A DNA stretch of 64,000 bases from Pogona vitticeps (GCF_051106095.1 NC_135791.1:8900001-8964000); one strand, 5' to 3'. Counted from the stretch's first letter, positions 1 to 12,873 are shown. Made by a program: numbers and translations. Notes: generated by a model not told the origin, from the sequence alone.

Positions 1-927
1 CAACCACTAACAAAATTAAAAATTGTGCAATATTTTTATTGCAGTGGTCTAATCAAGGTATTGCTAGTCCTTGCTTTGGGACTGTGTAATCACCAAATGT
101 CTTTGTTTGCTTTATAATAATTAGGGACTTAGGAGTTAAGATAAGGCAGTCTGTAGCATTATCTGTTTGTGACCCTTGACCACTGGCAAAAAACCACCCT
201 CACAAACCGAAGGAAATAAGCCTTAGGCTCATAACACATCAACATATGCCGCTTGCTAATAAAAGTTACAGTAAACTTAGGAAAGAACATCCAGCTCCAT
301 TTATGAAACATTTTGCTACTCATTTGCTTTGCCAATGAGATGAAAACGATAGCTTGAGTCAGAAATGTATTCCCACCGGCTAGAAGAAAAACAAATCTTC
401 TAGCTATTCCATCCAAAACTTCTGCCCAAAGTTCTCATCTAGTGAGAGAGACAAAATGCAGAGTTCTACAACTCTCTGCCTCCCACTGATACACATATGG
501 GTATTAAAAGATGTCTCCTTTTGCTCCTTTTGCTCCAGACAAACACTGAGTATAGAAATATTCCTTTGCTGGACTCTCATAATCTTCATCCAGCATGGCC
601 AGGCCTTTGCTATCTGTCTTTAAAGGGGGGAGAATAATATTGGGGAATTCTGAAAAACTGAAGTCCAAAAAAAAGAACTTCTTGAAACTCTTGCCTTTTC
701 TACCATCAAAGGAGCTGCTGGCATGACCCATGATCATCAACTACTGTTACCTCTTCCAACTTGCTGGCTTCCCTCTGGGTTAACCAAACACCAGTCGGTG
801 TCTCTTCCTTGGCTAGACCTGGCCTTTGGGGTCACACATGCTGATCTTTGGTGTAGCTGTTGTTCTCTTCACAACAGTCTCCGAGATAACAGGGCTATTG
901 GTCTGCATAATGTTTAGAACTCATTTA
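1..927. other. Non-coding stretch, no gene seen
   Basis: AT-rich sequence with only short open frames lacking recognisable domains or paired splice sites. I see no repeat that I can name here. If the island at 12-13.6 kb is a promoter firing leftward, this would be intronic, but nothing in these bases shows it. Confidence 0.5.
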
Positions 928-1339
928 CAGTGGTGCCTCGCTAGACGATGATAATCTGTTCCACTGAAATCGCTGTTTAGCGAAATCATTGTCTAGCGAA
1001 AAGCATTTCCCCATTGGAATGCACTGAAACCTGTTTAATGCGTTCCAATGGGGAAGAATCATTGTTGTCTAGCGAAGATCGGCCATAGGAAAGCCGCTTT
1101 GCGAACCGCCAATCAGCTGTTTAAATCGCTGTCTTGCGAAGCTTAGGTCCCGAAAACACCTGTTTTGTGAGTGCGGAGGAAGCTGTCAAAATCGTTGTCT
1201 AGCGAAAATCAGTTTGCGAAGCAGGGACCAAACATTGTCCAGCTAAATTCCCCCACAGGAATCACTGTTTTGCGAATCGCTATAGCGATCACAAAAAGTC
1301 AATGTCTAGCAAAAAAACTGTCATGCGGGGTAACTGTCC
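928..1339. mobile_element. Tigger/pogo-like non-autonomous DNA transposon, copy 1
   Basis: Begins with the terminal repeat CAGTGGTGCCTCGCT directly after a TA dinucleotide, and matches the element at 52986-53412 along its length. The final roughly 18 bases, including the right terminal repeat, are missing here, so it is 3' truncated. There is no transposase frame. The TA target and terminus fit the pogo/Tigger branch of Tc1/mariner; that family assignment is an inference. Confidence 0.8.
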
Positions 1340-2640
1340 CAAAGCCTTCATTTTTCCAGTTTCTTTTTTTAGACCAGATTATTTCATACAAGATGAACAG
1401 GTAGGAAATACGTTGTATAAAAAGTGATGCCAGCCCTCCTCAACCTGGGGCTCCCAGATGTGCTGGATTATATCTGCCATCATCCCAAGCCACCATATCT
1501 ACTGACACACATGCAAGTAAGCCGCCTTGTTTCTGTATGTCTGCTTCGTCAGTATATGTGAGCATGCCAACTACCCAAAGACCTACTGAAAAGGTTATCA
1601 AACCACTCAACCTGCGGATGTCAAGAGAGTAACTCAATTGTCTGTCATCCACAGCAAGGGCAGGAATTGTTTAGCCCATAAGCTCTATTCAGCCTCGATG
1701 CTCTTTCTGCCCTCCATACATGACCTACCAAGCCAATACCTGCACATGGGTGTAGGTATATGGATATAGGTATTGGCACATGGGTGTAGATATTTGCCAG
1801 TTTCCCCCTAAAACAAAGTAATTCCACATCCATGGGGATGCAACGGTCTACTCAAATATGAACCCTCCACAACTTTATTTAAGTAAACATTATTGGAAAG
1901 TCTAGATCTCAGTCACACAGAGAACTGGGTTACTTGGAAGTCCTTTAATCGGCTACAAAGTGAAGTTGGCAGAATCAAAGTGAACCTAAATTTTTTTTTA
2001 AAAAGTATATACCATATGTTGGGGCCAAAATTATCCATCCCAACTTGGACAAGGACGAGGATTTCCATTCTACAGAGCTAAAAATTTGCTGCCCTTCTGT
2101 CCTATCAGATGGAGCCTACTATTCATAACACAAATAACCTGTTTTACTTGGCGAGTATTCCTGTTCAACTCAAAAAACCAGCTTCAAGCAGTCTAAATAA
2201 CCCACAACCAACAGGCTTCTCTTTCTCTCTCTCTCTAACTTGGATCTCCTACTCAGAGCAGCCAAGCGACATTTCTTTACTACCACAGAAAACCAGTCTC
2301 ACACACACCTACCTTGATGTTAAGCCTTATCTTTTAGGAAAAGGAGACCCTTCTCCTTGCCGTTCTGTCATACAGCCTCAAACGACCTGGCTTGAGCGGT
2401 TTCCCATCCTTAGTGGCTGCTGTTCATCCTGTACTAAAGCTCTTTGTCATATAATAAGTCCCACGTCTGCCCACAGACACGTTATGTCACAAATAAATTC
2501 TCAGTGATGCAATCTGTTTCCGCCAGGAGAAAACTGTTGAAATACCAATGGGGTTTGACTCCAGAAAACAAGCTTGTCAGCAGAACCAGATAGCTCTCCA
2601 GAAAAAGAACACTGAAATAGCAGGACAACCACTATATATA
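1340..2640. other. Non-coding stretch, no gene seen
   Basis: Contains a locally repeated TATAGGTATTGGCACATGGG-type phrase near 1740-1795 and otherwise ordinary non-coding sequence. The 132-codon open frame at 2109-2507 shows no domain, no signal peptide and no splice context, and is rejected as a gene. Confidence 0.5.
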
Positions 2641-2760
2641 CAGTTGTGCCCCGCTTAACAATTACCCCGTATAACAACAAATCTGCTTCACGACGATGTT
2701 TTAATGTTTTTTTTCACTTTGCAATGATCGATTCCCTGCTTCAGGAACCGATTCTTCACC
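2641..2760. mobile_element. Fragment of a Tigger-like DNA transposon
   Basis: Starts with CAGTTGTGCCCCGCTTAAC just after TA, a terminus of the same general kind as the CAGTGGTGCC elements but a different subfamily. Only the left part is recognisable; the right limit is approximate. Confidence 0.55.
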
Positions 2761-4309
2761 TTTGCCATTAACTTGATTTGTAAAGTTCTTTTCCTGTACC
2801 TAGTAATTTGAGGCAATCCCCCTTTTTGTTTGTTTGCTTCCATTGTTTTTGTTGATAGCATTTTCCCCTCTGACCTTCCCCCAACCAGCAAGCATGGAGG
2901 GTTTTCCACATGCTGGAGATTCCATTTTCCTATTTTTCCTTCTAATTGTAACTACAAATGGTAACTGTAAGTAAAGATGTCCATACTGTGTCTATCTTAT
3001 ATGTTTCTAGATTGATTTTTATCATACAAAGTGCTAATTTTTGTGCAAAAAGAACCAAGAAGGGGGGGGTTTGAGAAGACTGCGCTAATCTCCCCCTGTT
3101 TCTGTGTCATTGTTTAGCTCATACTCTGCTAACCAAAAGGAATAACCAACATTCCCCAATAGTTATAACCATTCAATACATAAAACCAACAGAACTGCTT
3201 CCCACAATTTCAGTAAAGATACAGGTAGGCAACTGTGGCTTCCAGATGCTGTTGGAGTTCCTATCATTCTTTCTCCTGGCTGACTGGCACTCCAGTTCAA
3301 CAGTATCGTGAAGGTAATCATTCCCAACCCCAATTTATGCCTTTTTACAAGCATTCCACTATAACAGTTTCTCAGAAGTACATAAAATTAGTCTTCTAAA
3401 GTCAAATACAATTTCCGACTTCTCCCTCACTACAAATCTTTTTTTTTTTCAGGGCAGGGGGGTTTGATTCTTGATCCAAAGCTCTTGGCCATGGCTGGTA
3501 GAGTGGGGTTTTTTTTGGAAGCTGTAGTCCAAAAAAGGAACTTCTACAGATCAGGCTTGGATACATCAAAAGCCAACTGTAGTCCTCTGCCTGTACCCAC
3601 AAATATAAAAAAACCAAATGGCAAAGCACCCTGGTGTTATCATTAAGTTACAAGAAATACATCGTCAGTGATAACTAAAGCTTAATAAAACTAATTAACT
3701 TGCACATCATCTTATTTTGGTTACACAATCTATATTGAAGTAGAAAACTATTGTTTCACAATTCATGTGACCCTACAAGGCGCCCTCAGGCAATATCTAG
3801 ATTTTAGAAAGGAAAAAAAGATACCCTATACCCGAAAGAGCTGGAGTTCTATATTAGGCACTCAAAGCTGGTGACTACAAGACCCAGAGTGTGCTGACTC
3901 AGTACGGTGATGCTGCAGAACCACAAGCCTGGCCCATGCTTAGTCAAGAACTGGCAAGAGCGTACTTGATAAGCAAGTCAGGAGAGGTTAAGCAAATTAC
4001 AACCCAGGCTACAAAACAGGGTTATTACAACGTCATAAACATAGGAGGCCAAGAGGCTGTTCTCAATCTGCTGTAGCCTTGTAAAGTCCAAAGTGAAACA
4101 GCTGCTCCGGTTCTTTGATGTCTCCCATGGGCCCTGTTTTTTATTGATTCCAATAGTCATTGCTTATCTTTCTGTTCAAAACTTAAGAAACCGTAAAGGT
4201 GTATCCGAAGCTGAAAGTCAGACACAATGCACAACTCAATCTCTGCAACAGTTCTTCTCTTAACACGGCATCCACCCAATGAGTTCCTTGATAGAAATTT
4301 ATGAAAGTA
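2761..4309. other. Non-coding stretch with small repeat scraps
   Basis: No exon with acceptor, frame and donor was found. The phrases around 3215-3320 (gcaactgtggcttccagatg) and 3495-3550 resemble worn hAT-type inverted-repeat elements. The rest is plain sequence. Confidence 0.45.
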
Positions 4310-4549
4310 CCATATTTTTCCATGTATATGACTATATTTTTGTCTAAAATCTTTAGACTAAAAATTGAGGGTTGTCTTATACACGGAAGTAAGCTGAGGA
4401 GAGAACAAAAACAAGTGGAGGGGAAAGCAGGGATCAAAGCGATCCTGCAGGGCTTTGATCTTTTTCCCCCTACACTTGCTAAGCCTCACTTAGATTTCTT
4501 AATTTTGGATTAGAAAAGGGGGGGCGTCTTATACACTGAAAAATAGGGG
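4310..4549. mobile_element. Inverted-repeat element, TATAAGAC family, copy 1
   Basis: A 240-base element flanked by TA on both sides. It starts with CCATATTTTTCCATGTATA and ends with a decayed inverse copy (cttatacactgaaaaatagg). Closely related copies lie at 26011-26269 and 46738-46999. No transposase; a non-autonomous DNA transposon whose parent family I do not name. Confidence 0.8.
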
Positions 4550-6053
4550 TATTTGTAATCTTTCCTGACCCCTCATCAGAATGGCAGAAAAATGCAATTT
4601 TAAAAATTCTGTAAGAACATAGAGCAGTCGATAAGAATTGCACCCCAGCTCATCTGGCTGTTACTCATAGACACAGCAATTAACAGTGACATCACAGATG
4701 TTTTACTGGTGCAAAAGCATACCAAACCTAACAGTCTTAAGCCAGGCACTTTATTAGAGAGCTGGATCAGGCAAGAAGTCCATTTAGTTCAGCATCCTGT
4801 TTCCCAAAGTGTCAACCAAATACTTTCAGGAATACTCACAACCAAGACATGAACCGATACTGATTCTCCACCAGAGGTTTATTCTAGACACCATGACTAA
4901 TAGGGATTGACAGACCTCACAAGTGACTAGAGAGTGGAACCTGTGATATTCTGTTACCTAACATTAACAAAATTGGATTTTCCTTCCCTTTTGTCGGAGA
5001 CCTCCATGGCATCACAAACTTGCATTGTGAATCCTGATTGGGGAAACGTGGCCTTCTAGCTTCCTCAGACTGGTTATTGGTGGGGGTGGGCACCATACGA
5101 AGAAAAGATGATCAAAAATTCTAGCTGAAACAGAGGAGGTACAATACCGGATGGGCTTAAATTCCCTCCCGTTGAGTTTCAGCCAACCGCATCGCAAATA
5201 CTACACAACATTGCATGTTAGATGAATATTTTTTTCCACCAGAGAGTCTACCTTCTGAAAAACAAGTTTTTAAAACCATTTAATCATTAACAGATACTTC
5301 ACCACTGGAAGATAAGCCCTTGGCTTCTGCAGTCTTAAATGCAATTTTCTGGCTCTCGCCAGAATCCAAGGATAAGTATGTTAATGTTGCCAAAACAGGT
5401 GGGACTGGCTAGATGAACCCCAGAAAAGTACAACAGCAACAAATCGGCAAAGAGAGCAAACATAACACACACACTTATAACACAAACCTGAACTTTGAAC
5501 ATTTGCCTTTTCCTGGAAATCCTGTTTAAGGCATTCTGGGAGTTGTTACAAAGAAGACGACAACATTTTTCTAAACGCTAACAGAAATGTAATGCAAATA
5601 CTCACAGATGCAGAGAAACAGACATAAAAGAGCCCAAGTAAGATCTCATTTGCTTAATACCACAGAATGCTGAAAGATTGCTGAAGACATGGAAGAGACC
5701 AGAAAAGCAGAAGGCAATGGACCAGAGCATCTTGGAAAAGGGCTTGAACAAAAAGGTTGTCTACCGCTATGTCACTTGTTCTATAGCCATTTAGCTACGA
5801 GATATAGAAAATGAAGCTCAGAGCTGCACCCTCTGCTGGAAGATAAGAGAACTGACTGCTGCCCTCCATGCAAGAGGTGTAGCAGAGTCAGCATTTTTAG
5901 GGCTGAGACGTCCTGAAGATTATCTGGCGCTGGCACCATCACCCTTATTAGACTTCCCTCTGACCTTAGGTACAATTCTCAAAGTAGGTGGGAGAGAAAT
6001 GTCAGGAACAATGTATTGCTAACAAGCTTTTCCTGCTGCAATGCTAACTAGAA
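4550..6053. other. Non-coding stretch, no gene seen
   Basis: No recognisable exon, repeat or RNA gene. The short open frames at 5012-5197 and 5781-5975 have no supporting features. Confidence 0.45.
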
Positions 6054-6215
6054 CTGCTGGATAGCTCAGTGGCTTTAGGTCTTTGGCTGCAGGGCCAGAG
6101 GTTGGCAGTTCAATTCCCCCACTATGCCTCCTTGGTGGGAACTGGACTCGATGCTCTATTGGGTCCCTTCCAGCTCAGCAGTTCTAAGATTATGATGATT
6201 TTATTATTATTCAAA
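6054..6215 (+). mobile_element. tRNA-derived SINE
   Basis: A box-like TAGCTCAGTGG at the head is followed about 45 bases later by a B box-like GGTTGGCAGTTCAATTCC, then a body ending in cagctcagcagttctaag and an ATTATT tail. Related copies occur at 52800-52915 and, with a different body, at 27065, 44445 and 48070. It does not fold as a real tRNA with an acceptor stem, so it is a SINE and not a tRNA gene. Confidence 0.8.
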
Positions 6216-7460
6216 AATACCAGACACAGTAAATCAAAATTATAAACAGATACAAGTTTTAACCAAAAACCTAAATATCTGATAAGTATCAGTGCAGTAG
6301 GTATGCTGTTCCTAATACTGCTGTTTTTTTTTCTCTAGGTCTGATGGTTTGATTTCTGAAATCTTCAACTGTTTATAGTACTGTGTAAAATTTCTTGATA
6401 TTGTTCCCAAAGCCCCAATAACCATGAGGATCACTGAAGTGTGTTTCATCCACAAGCGAGATGTTTTAATTGCCTGGTCTCTGTATTTTGTTAGTTTTTC
6501 CACTTTATTTTAAACTCTGGCATCCCCTGGAATTGTAATGTAAGTGATCCAGACATTTCTTCATTCTATTAGTACTATGTCTGGTGTGTTATGCTCAAGG
6601 TATCTATTGGTTTGGATCCAGAAATCCCACAAATATCTTGACTTTGTCATTTCCTGACACCTTCTCTACCTGATGTTCCTCTGGGTTTTTGGAGACTGGC
6701 AAGTTATATTTTTTCATAATGACCAGTGCACTAATTTTGCCACTCTATAGTGTCTAATTTTGTAATCTGTTTGTGCAATCTTTGGACATTCGCAGATCAG
6801 CTGCGACACAGTTTCATCTTTTCCTTGTCACGGTTGACATTTGCTGTTAGCACTAATTCCTTGATCATGTTGGTTTGGAGTGCTTATTCCTGTGTAGCAA
6901 AAATCAAGCCTTCGGTTTCTTTAATGATCCCCAGTTTTAGCCATGCCTATGTTGAATTATTATTATGCTTTCCAGCAATATTTCTCAGGTGTTGTTTATG
7001 TAGTGTTTTTCCCTCTCAAATTTTTAATTTATTTTCAAACCACTGTTTCTTATATTGAGCCTTTCTGTTTTCAAAATTTTCTCCATTTTCACTGCTTTAA
7101 GTAATTTTTCTCTACTTGTACTAACAAAATCATTTAAGTTTCTTTTTTCCTCCTCTACTCCTTGCTGTATTTGCAGTAGTCTGCGGCCTCTTGATTTTTC
7201 ATGGTAAATATAATCTGTCCACATCACATTTTGGATGTAGTGTGTGATGCACATTCATTAGTTTCTGTGTTTTTTGATCCAATTCTCCTAATTTGCTTTG
7301 GGTCCAATATGTTATTCCAGCTGGGTACCAAATTACTGGAACTGCACATGTGTGTATGGCTTTGATTGTATTTCCACCATTTAAATTTGATTGTAAGGTT
7401 TTCTGAAGTCTTTTGATATATTCCCTTTCTGTCATTACTTTAACATTTGTGTGCAAAAAG
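6184..7460 (-). mobile_element. R4-type (Rex6/Dong-like) LINE fragment
   Basis: On the minus strand, decayed frames match the C-terminal part of R4-clade non-LTR retrotransposon polyproteins. Recognisable phrases are the AIHTCAVPVIWYPAGI region with VDRLYLP (7024-7540) and, further 3', VILMVIGALGTISRN (6312-6503), the end of the restriction-like endonuclease region. The 3' end near 6190 runs into an ATT/GAT-rich tail. Several stops and frame changes make it non-functional. A short copy of the same 3' end is at 46505-46685. Confidence 0.7.
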
Positions 7461-7461
7461 T

Positions 7462-7516
7462 TCTTCTTCCTCCTCCTCCTTCTCCTCCTCTTCTTCTTCT
7501 TCTTCATCATCATCAC
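7462..7516. repeat. (CTT/CCT)n microsatellite
   Basis: About 55 bases of cttcttcctcctcct-type repeats ending in catcatcatc. The apparent Lys/Arg-rich peptide on the other strand is just this repeat translated. Confidence 0.85.
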
Positions 7517-7560
7517 AATAGACTGTGGTTCAGTCTTCAAATGACATTTAAAAGATACTG

Positions 7561-8070
7561 TCTGAAATCCTTTTCCTTAGCAGGGATGTTGTCAAGTTTT
7601 CCAGTCGAAGTCTGAAGTCTGTCCCACACCTTGAGTCTGAGTGCAGATATGGAAGGGAAGCAGGGCCGGTACATGCAGAGACAGTGGGCCGACTTCCCTT
7701 CTTGCAGCCAGGCCCTGCCTCTGCACATGTGTTGGCCTATCAGTTGTGTGGTATGTGTGTATGTAGAGGCAGCAGCCAGCTCTTGGAAGGGAAGCCAGGC
7801 CCACTGCCTCTGCGGATGGCGGCAGCAGTGGCAGGAGCAGGGATGGAGGCCCATCCTTAACAGGGAATAAACAACGTGACTTGGAAAAATTGGTCTGAAT
7901 CGCAACTCAGCTCCGAATCTTTAAAATAAAAAGCCCACAAAAACCCAGGTCAAGTTGCCAGTGCAACTTAAGTTGGACTCTACATTCCTCTTTCTTAGTG
8001 CACTAAGTTGCACTAGAGTAGGTCCACTGAATAAGTAGGGGCATTGTGAGTCAATTCTTTCATAAACTCA
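7561..8070. other. Non-coding stretch, no gene seen
   Basis: A GC-richer patch at 7630-7860 gives overlapping open frames on both strands. None has a domain or splice context, and both-strand openness suggests base composition and not coding. Confidence 0.45.
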
Positions 8071-8880
8071 ACTGATTCAAAGAAGTTTATTCTAGTTGGG
8101 ACACAACTTCAATGAAGAAACTGGAATGGTGAAAGCTTTTGTATACCTTGGTTCAATCATTAATCAGCCAGTAATCCAAATGATGACTGCAGTCAAGAAA
8201 TCACAGGAAGACTGAGACTTAAAAGGGCAGCAGTGAAGGAATTAGAAAAGATCATCAAGTGTCAAGATATGTCAACAGAGACCAAGTTTAAGATTACACA
8301 CACACTTGTATTTCCAACAGGGTGGATTTGATTTAAATCACAATATACAATTAAAAATTCAGATTGTAATTTAAACCATGATTTATATTGTGACTTAAAT
8401 TAACTTGATTTTTTAAAAAAAATTATTTTTACCCACCCTGGCTTCCAGTCACTGTGTAATGTACGGGTGCAAAACCAAGACAGTAAAGAGAGGTTACAAG
8501 AAAACAAAACTGATCTGTTTGAAATACAGCACTGCATGAGAGCTTTGCTGATACACTGGACTGCCAGAAAAACAAACAAGTGCATCCTAGAGCTAATCAA
8601 GCCTCAACTATCTCTGGAAGCAAAACAAAAAACAAAAAAACATAAAAAATAAAAATTAAATTGAGATCATCCTACTTTGGGCACATTATGAGAAGGCAAG
8701 ATTTTCTGGAAAAGAGAATAATGTCAGGAAAGGTTGAAGGCAGTAGGAGAAAGGGAAGATTGAATACAAGATGAATTTGCTCCCTAAAGTAAGCTACAGC
8801 CTTTAGTTTACAACAGGACGTTTAGGAAATGGCTCACCACAAGTCGGAGGTGACTCGACAGCAAATAACAACAGTGTCTT
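8071..8880 (+). mobile_element. Old RTE/Bov-B-like LINE fragment with a nested insertion
   Basis: The plus strand carries decayed reverse-transcriptase C-terminal phrases: FVYLGSII near 8130, then HWTARKTNKCILELIK and LSLEA in the frame 8467-8652, then text for YFGHIMRR near 8670. This is the same order as in the Bov-B copies at 44.8 and 61.7 kb, but it is far more diverged. It ends in an acaacag tail. It is interrupted by the small inverted-repeat element at 8318-8440. Confidence 0.7.
8318..8440. mobile_element. Small inverted-repeat DNA element nested in the RTE fragment
   Basis: Starts cagggtggatttgattt and ends acccaccctg, so the ends are inverse copies. The interior is AT-rich and partly self-complementary (gatttaaatc). 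No coding capacity. RTE-type sequence continues on both sides, showing that it inserted later. Confidence 0.65.
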
Positions 8881-9820
8881 AATGATTACATTGGTCCCAA
8901 AGGCATGCCGATAACCAGTTCAAGGGGATAACTTTGATCAAACAAACATCTCAGATAAAAAAAAAGTCTATTGGAAAACCAACAGTTCAACCTTTTAACA
9001 AACAACTGGTTGAAATATGAGGAGGGTCAGATATCCATCCTTGCACAGCAGAGATTCCAAAACTTGAGTCCGTAGATGTTCTTGGACAAGTCCTAGAATC
9101 CTAGAGCTTTGGCCACAGTGGCTTCTACCATCTGACATCCAAGAATCTCTGGGGACTCAAGGTTGACAACCACTGCTACCCAATAAGTCACCTGTAGACA
9201 CATTCAAGAAGTAAACACTGCTCAGGAAGCACTGACAGGCTAATCTCTTTAAACCACAAGTTCCTCATTCTTTCTGAAATAGGGAACATTTCATGTCCAC
9301 TTACTCATTAGGGTGGTTTAACATAGTGATGAGTCCACCGCTGAACCATGGCTACCCATGTGCCTCATTTCAGGCCTATCGGGGGGGGGGAAGGAGGGGA
9401 AAATACTGAGCCCACACCAAAATGTTAATCTTATGACAAAGTGTTTCTTTGGGAGGATCTCTCCCCCCGTTTTGCCAGCATATGAAGACAGATGAACATG
9501 GCTACTCTTTGGGAAGATGTACCGGAGGAATTCCAGTTTTAAGTGGCCCAGACAGTGGGCTGTGCTAGGCAGGCAGCAAGTTTGGGAGCGTGCAGGATGA
9601 ATGAGGATTCCCTGGCTTCCGTTATTTAGGAGGCCAAGATCATGACATTCTAAGTAGTGCTATTCCTCACTGGCCAATGTCCTTGAGCTGCTGGCTGGCG
9701 AGGTGAAAGCCATGGCCCGACACAACTCAAGAACCCTCATTTCAGGAATTATTGAGTTGTGTCAAACCACGGCCATACCAAGGGCTGAAAGTGAACTTGG
9801 ACCTGGATCAAGAACCGAAA
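8881..9820. other. Non-coding stretch with a worn hAT-like piece
   Basis: Around 9050-9176, gattccaaaacttgagtcc is mirrored by gggactcaaggttgacaacc, suggesting a decayed hAT-type inverted-repeat element. A G-run (gggggggggg) lies near 9380. No gene was found. Confidence 0.45.
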
Positions 9821-9893
9821 CAGTGGTTCTCAACCTTTAATCTTCCAGATTTTGGACGTAAACATCTAGAAAGGCGAGTGATCAGAACCACTG
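9821..9893. mobile_element. Short hAT-like inverted-repeat element
   Basis: Begins CAGTGGTTCTCAACCTTTAA and ends atcagaaccactg, the typical hAT-type terminus in inverse orientation. It is 73 bases long, so it is an internally deleted remnant. I did not find matching 8-base flanks. Confidence 0.6.
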
Positions 9894-11689
9894 GCCTACC
9901 ACATCAACGAGGTTCAGTGTGATCACAGCACCTCCAAGGTAAACAGAGATAAAGGAAGACGACAATGCCAATCTCTCTCTGGCACCATTAATACTAGTGC
10001 TTATCGTGTAAAGCTACTGAGCCTTACAAGTACAATACAGAGATATAACAGAATTAGGAGCCAACAGAGTTTGCTGCCTCTGTGGGGGTGTGAGCCATCT
10101 GTCTTCTGTCTTTAGACGGCACACACAAAACTGCTTCTACAGAAACATGGATCTCCTCATTACTGGCTTCCATCCTCCACTCATCTCTTCACGTAGTTTG
10201 TGCCTCCCTGTATTGACTGAATTATGTATATGTTTACACACCCACCTATGACACTTGCCAGCTTCACCCCATCTTTTGTTTATGAGTTAGAAAAACTTTT
10301 CCTGATGGCACATATACTCAGCCAATACCCTCTTCTTACTGTTACAACTCCCCATTTTAAGAGACTGAACTGCATGCAATCAGGCAATTATACTATGTTT
10401 AGAACAGAGGGGTGTTTGTTCGTTTTTTTTTTCCTATTTTTTTCTTCTTCAACATGGGACTTTGGTGATATGCTGAATCAGAGTCCCTGTCATCCCCACT
10501 GATGCCGTCTCAGGGCAATGGGAGTTGTAGTCTGGCACACTTAGAGGGCACCAAGCTGGGGGAAAGCTGCATGAGACATTGCCCGCTGTGCCATTTCAAC
10601 TAGTAAAAAAAAAAAAATGCAGAAACTCAGATCCTATGCAGCTCTCTGTAGGATACAAAGGAAAACAAAAAGGGAACACCACAGTTCAGGAATGAAGAAA
10701 ATAAGAAGCTGTGATGATATTTTATTCCACTCAAGCAAGACAGAGGATTTATTCGCCTATATGCACTCAAATGTGCACTGGTGATATTTTTCCCTGAAAC
10801 AGTTGTGTTACTCCTTCCTCTTGTGACTCTGTACTCTCCTCGGGGCTAAAAACCTGTTCTCTTATACTCTACAAAATATCCCACATACCGACAGCAGTAA
10901 TTAAAAACGTACTTTCCTTCCCTGTTCTATAAAAATAGGAGTTCCCTCACCCCTCTCCCTGAGTGGGGATGATGGGGAGACCCTCTTCTGCAGTCGCTTC
11001 CGTGAACTCAAGACACCTTGAGCTGTTGGAACTGGATTTTATTAATGTAAGAGAATACAGAACAATAATGGGTTGAGGGCTGGTGGCTTCCCTCTTCTCC
11101 CTCTCCCTCCCTTATACCTGGCTTTTGCCAGCTGGACTCCATCCATGCCTTCTTGCCTAGGGGTAGCCTGTTGACCCCAGCTCCTCTCATCTACCTGGTG
11201 CCTCCCTCGCCCTTTCTGCTCCCACGTGGGGTTCAGGTGCTGGGGTTTTATCAGGACCACAAGAGGTTATGGGAGAAGGGTAGATGACTTCCCGGGACTA
11301 TCCTCCTCATAGCATATGCGGCCATTAAGTGGAGTTCTGGTTCTCTGGGTGTTTTTTGACTAACAATTTACCGAGGCTGTAGCCAATATAGCCAGTGGTG
11401 AAGGATTACAGGAACTGCAGTCATATCTGGAAGTTGCCAAAACCTGCCACAGAGGGATCTTTAAAAGGACATCAACCACCCATCCTGAAATAATTGCCCC
11501 GGCCCCTAATTTGCTTCACAATGAGGTTTAGCTCTGAAGTCCTAACAGTGTGAATCCAGGATACCACCAGGAACATTTTCTTAGTACACCCTGAAACTAA
11601 TGCAGAATATCAGCAGAATATCAGAAGAGGCAATCTCCAAGCAGGGATGAAAGACAGGCCATCCTCAATAGAGAAGGTGGACGTGGCGG
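9894..11689. other. Non-coding stretch, no gene seen
   Basis: Overlapping minus-strand frames at 11008-11260 lie in a C/T-rich patch and have no domain. No acceptor-frame-donor combination matching a known gene was seen. Confidence 0.45.
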
Positions 11690-11795
11690 TGGCATCTTAG
11701 ATGGCCAGCAACCTTGAGCCGGCTACCTGAGACTAGGATTAAACTCAGATCCTGAGCAAAGTCTTCACTGCAGTGCTGCAGACAAAGAAGTTCAT
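11690..11795 (-). mobile_element. Fragment of a tRNA-headed squamate SINE
   Basis: The reverse strand reads a B box-like region (caggatctgagtttaatcc) followed by caggtagccggctcaaggtt, the same order as the SINE at 55985-56182. Only the head region is recognisable. Confidence 0.5.
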
Positions 11796-12119
11796 GCATT
11801 CTCCCCTAAACTAATGACAACAAGTTTATTTGTTTATCTAAAGTATTTATCAACTGCCTTGTTGGCCTCCAGGGTCTCCATAATAAGACATATTTTGAAA
11901 CATTCTTTTAAGAGTGTACTAAAAACCGTTTTAAACACTTTTTTTTAAAAAAAACAAAAAACCCAAAGGCCACTCAGAATACAAATTTTGGCTGATCACC
12001 ATAAACAAACTCAGGAGAGGGTTGCAGCCAGCCTGATTTGCCTGGGGCAGGAGTCCCACAAGGCAAGGGCTATACAGAGCAGAGCCTAATGAGAGGATAA
12101 TGGAAAGTGTAGTCAAACA
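11796..12119. other. Non-coding stretch left of the CpG-rich island
   Basis: AT-rich sequence with A and T runs near 11940, ending where CpG density rises. No gene or named repeat seen. Confidence 0.4.
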
Positions 12120-12469
12120 CTTGGGGAGGAGCGCTAACCTGAGGGGAAAGGCTGAGCGGCGAGGACATGCCTGGACCTGTTAGTGAAAACAAGGAGAGAT
12201 GCCCGCAGGAACTTCGGAGGTTCCCCTAACGAGTCGCTGCCGCCTCCCTGCCTGCTCCGAGTCACCCGCAATCGAGTCGATGCGAAGCCAGGCTGTCGCA
12301 ACCAGAAACTGCCCTTTACTCGAAACTTTTAAGGACGGGGAGTGCGAGCAACCCGCATAAATTGCTTCGCCGTGACCCCTCTTGTGAGGCTCTCTCGCCC
12401 GAGGACGACCCGACGGAGCGAGATCTCCGGCGCCCCAAGATGTCAAGGGACCGCAACAGTTGAGCGAGG

Positions 12470-12502
12470 GGTGTGTGTGTGTGCGTGTGTGCGTGTGTGC
12501 GT
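12470..12502. repeat. (GT)n / (GTGC) microsatellite
   Basis: About 33 bases of gtgtgtgtgcgtgtgtgcg inside the CpG-rich island. Confidence 0.9.
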
Positions 12503-12873
12503 AGAGCTCTCCCTCCTCGTCTGAGCGTCTCCTTCCTTCCCCTCCGCAGCGCCCGGCTTGCTTGCTTGCGCCCAGGGCAGGAGGCACCGCCGCCCCGCTC
12601 CTCCCCAGCCCAGATTTTGTTTTTCAGACCCAACAGGCGCGCCTTTCTGCCCCCCCTCCCTCCGGCTGATGCAACGAGATTCCAATATATAACCTCTTCG
12701 AAGGGTCATCATCAAAACAACCTCCCTTTGCGCAACTCGGCAACAACTGTGCCCCCTCCCCCCGGTAAAAACAGCAGCAAATAAAAAAAAAAACCCACAC
12801 ACACAAACCACAAGCAGGCAGCGACCCCCCTTTGCAATAAGGCGCTCTCAAAAGCAAACTCGATCCTCCCCAC

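Noticed and set aside
1171-1404. Frame similar to another at 53223-53474
   Set aside because: The likeness comes from two copies of the same DNA transposon; there is no transposase or other domain.
2109-2507. 132-codon plus-strand frame
   Set aside because: No domain, no signal peptide, no splice context, and a compositionally simple Ser/Thr/Leu-rich translation.
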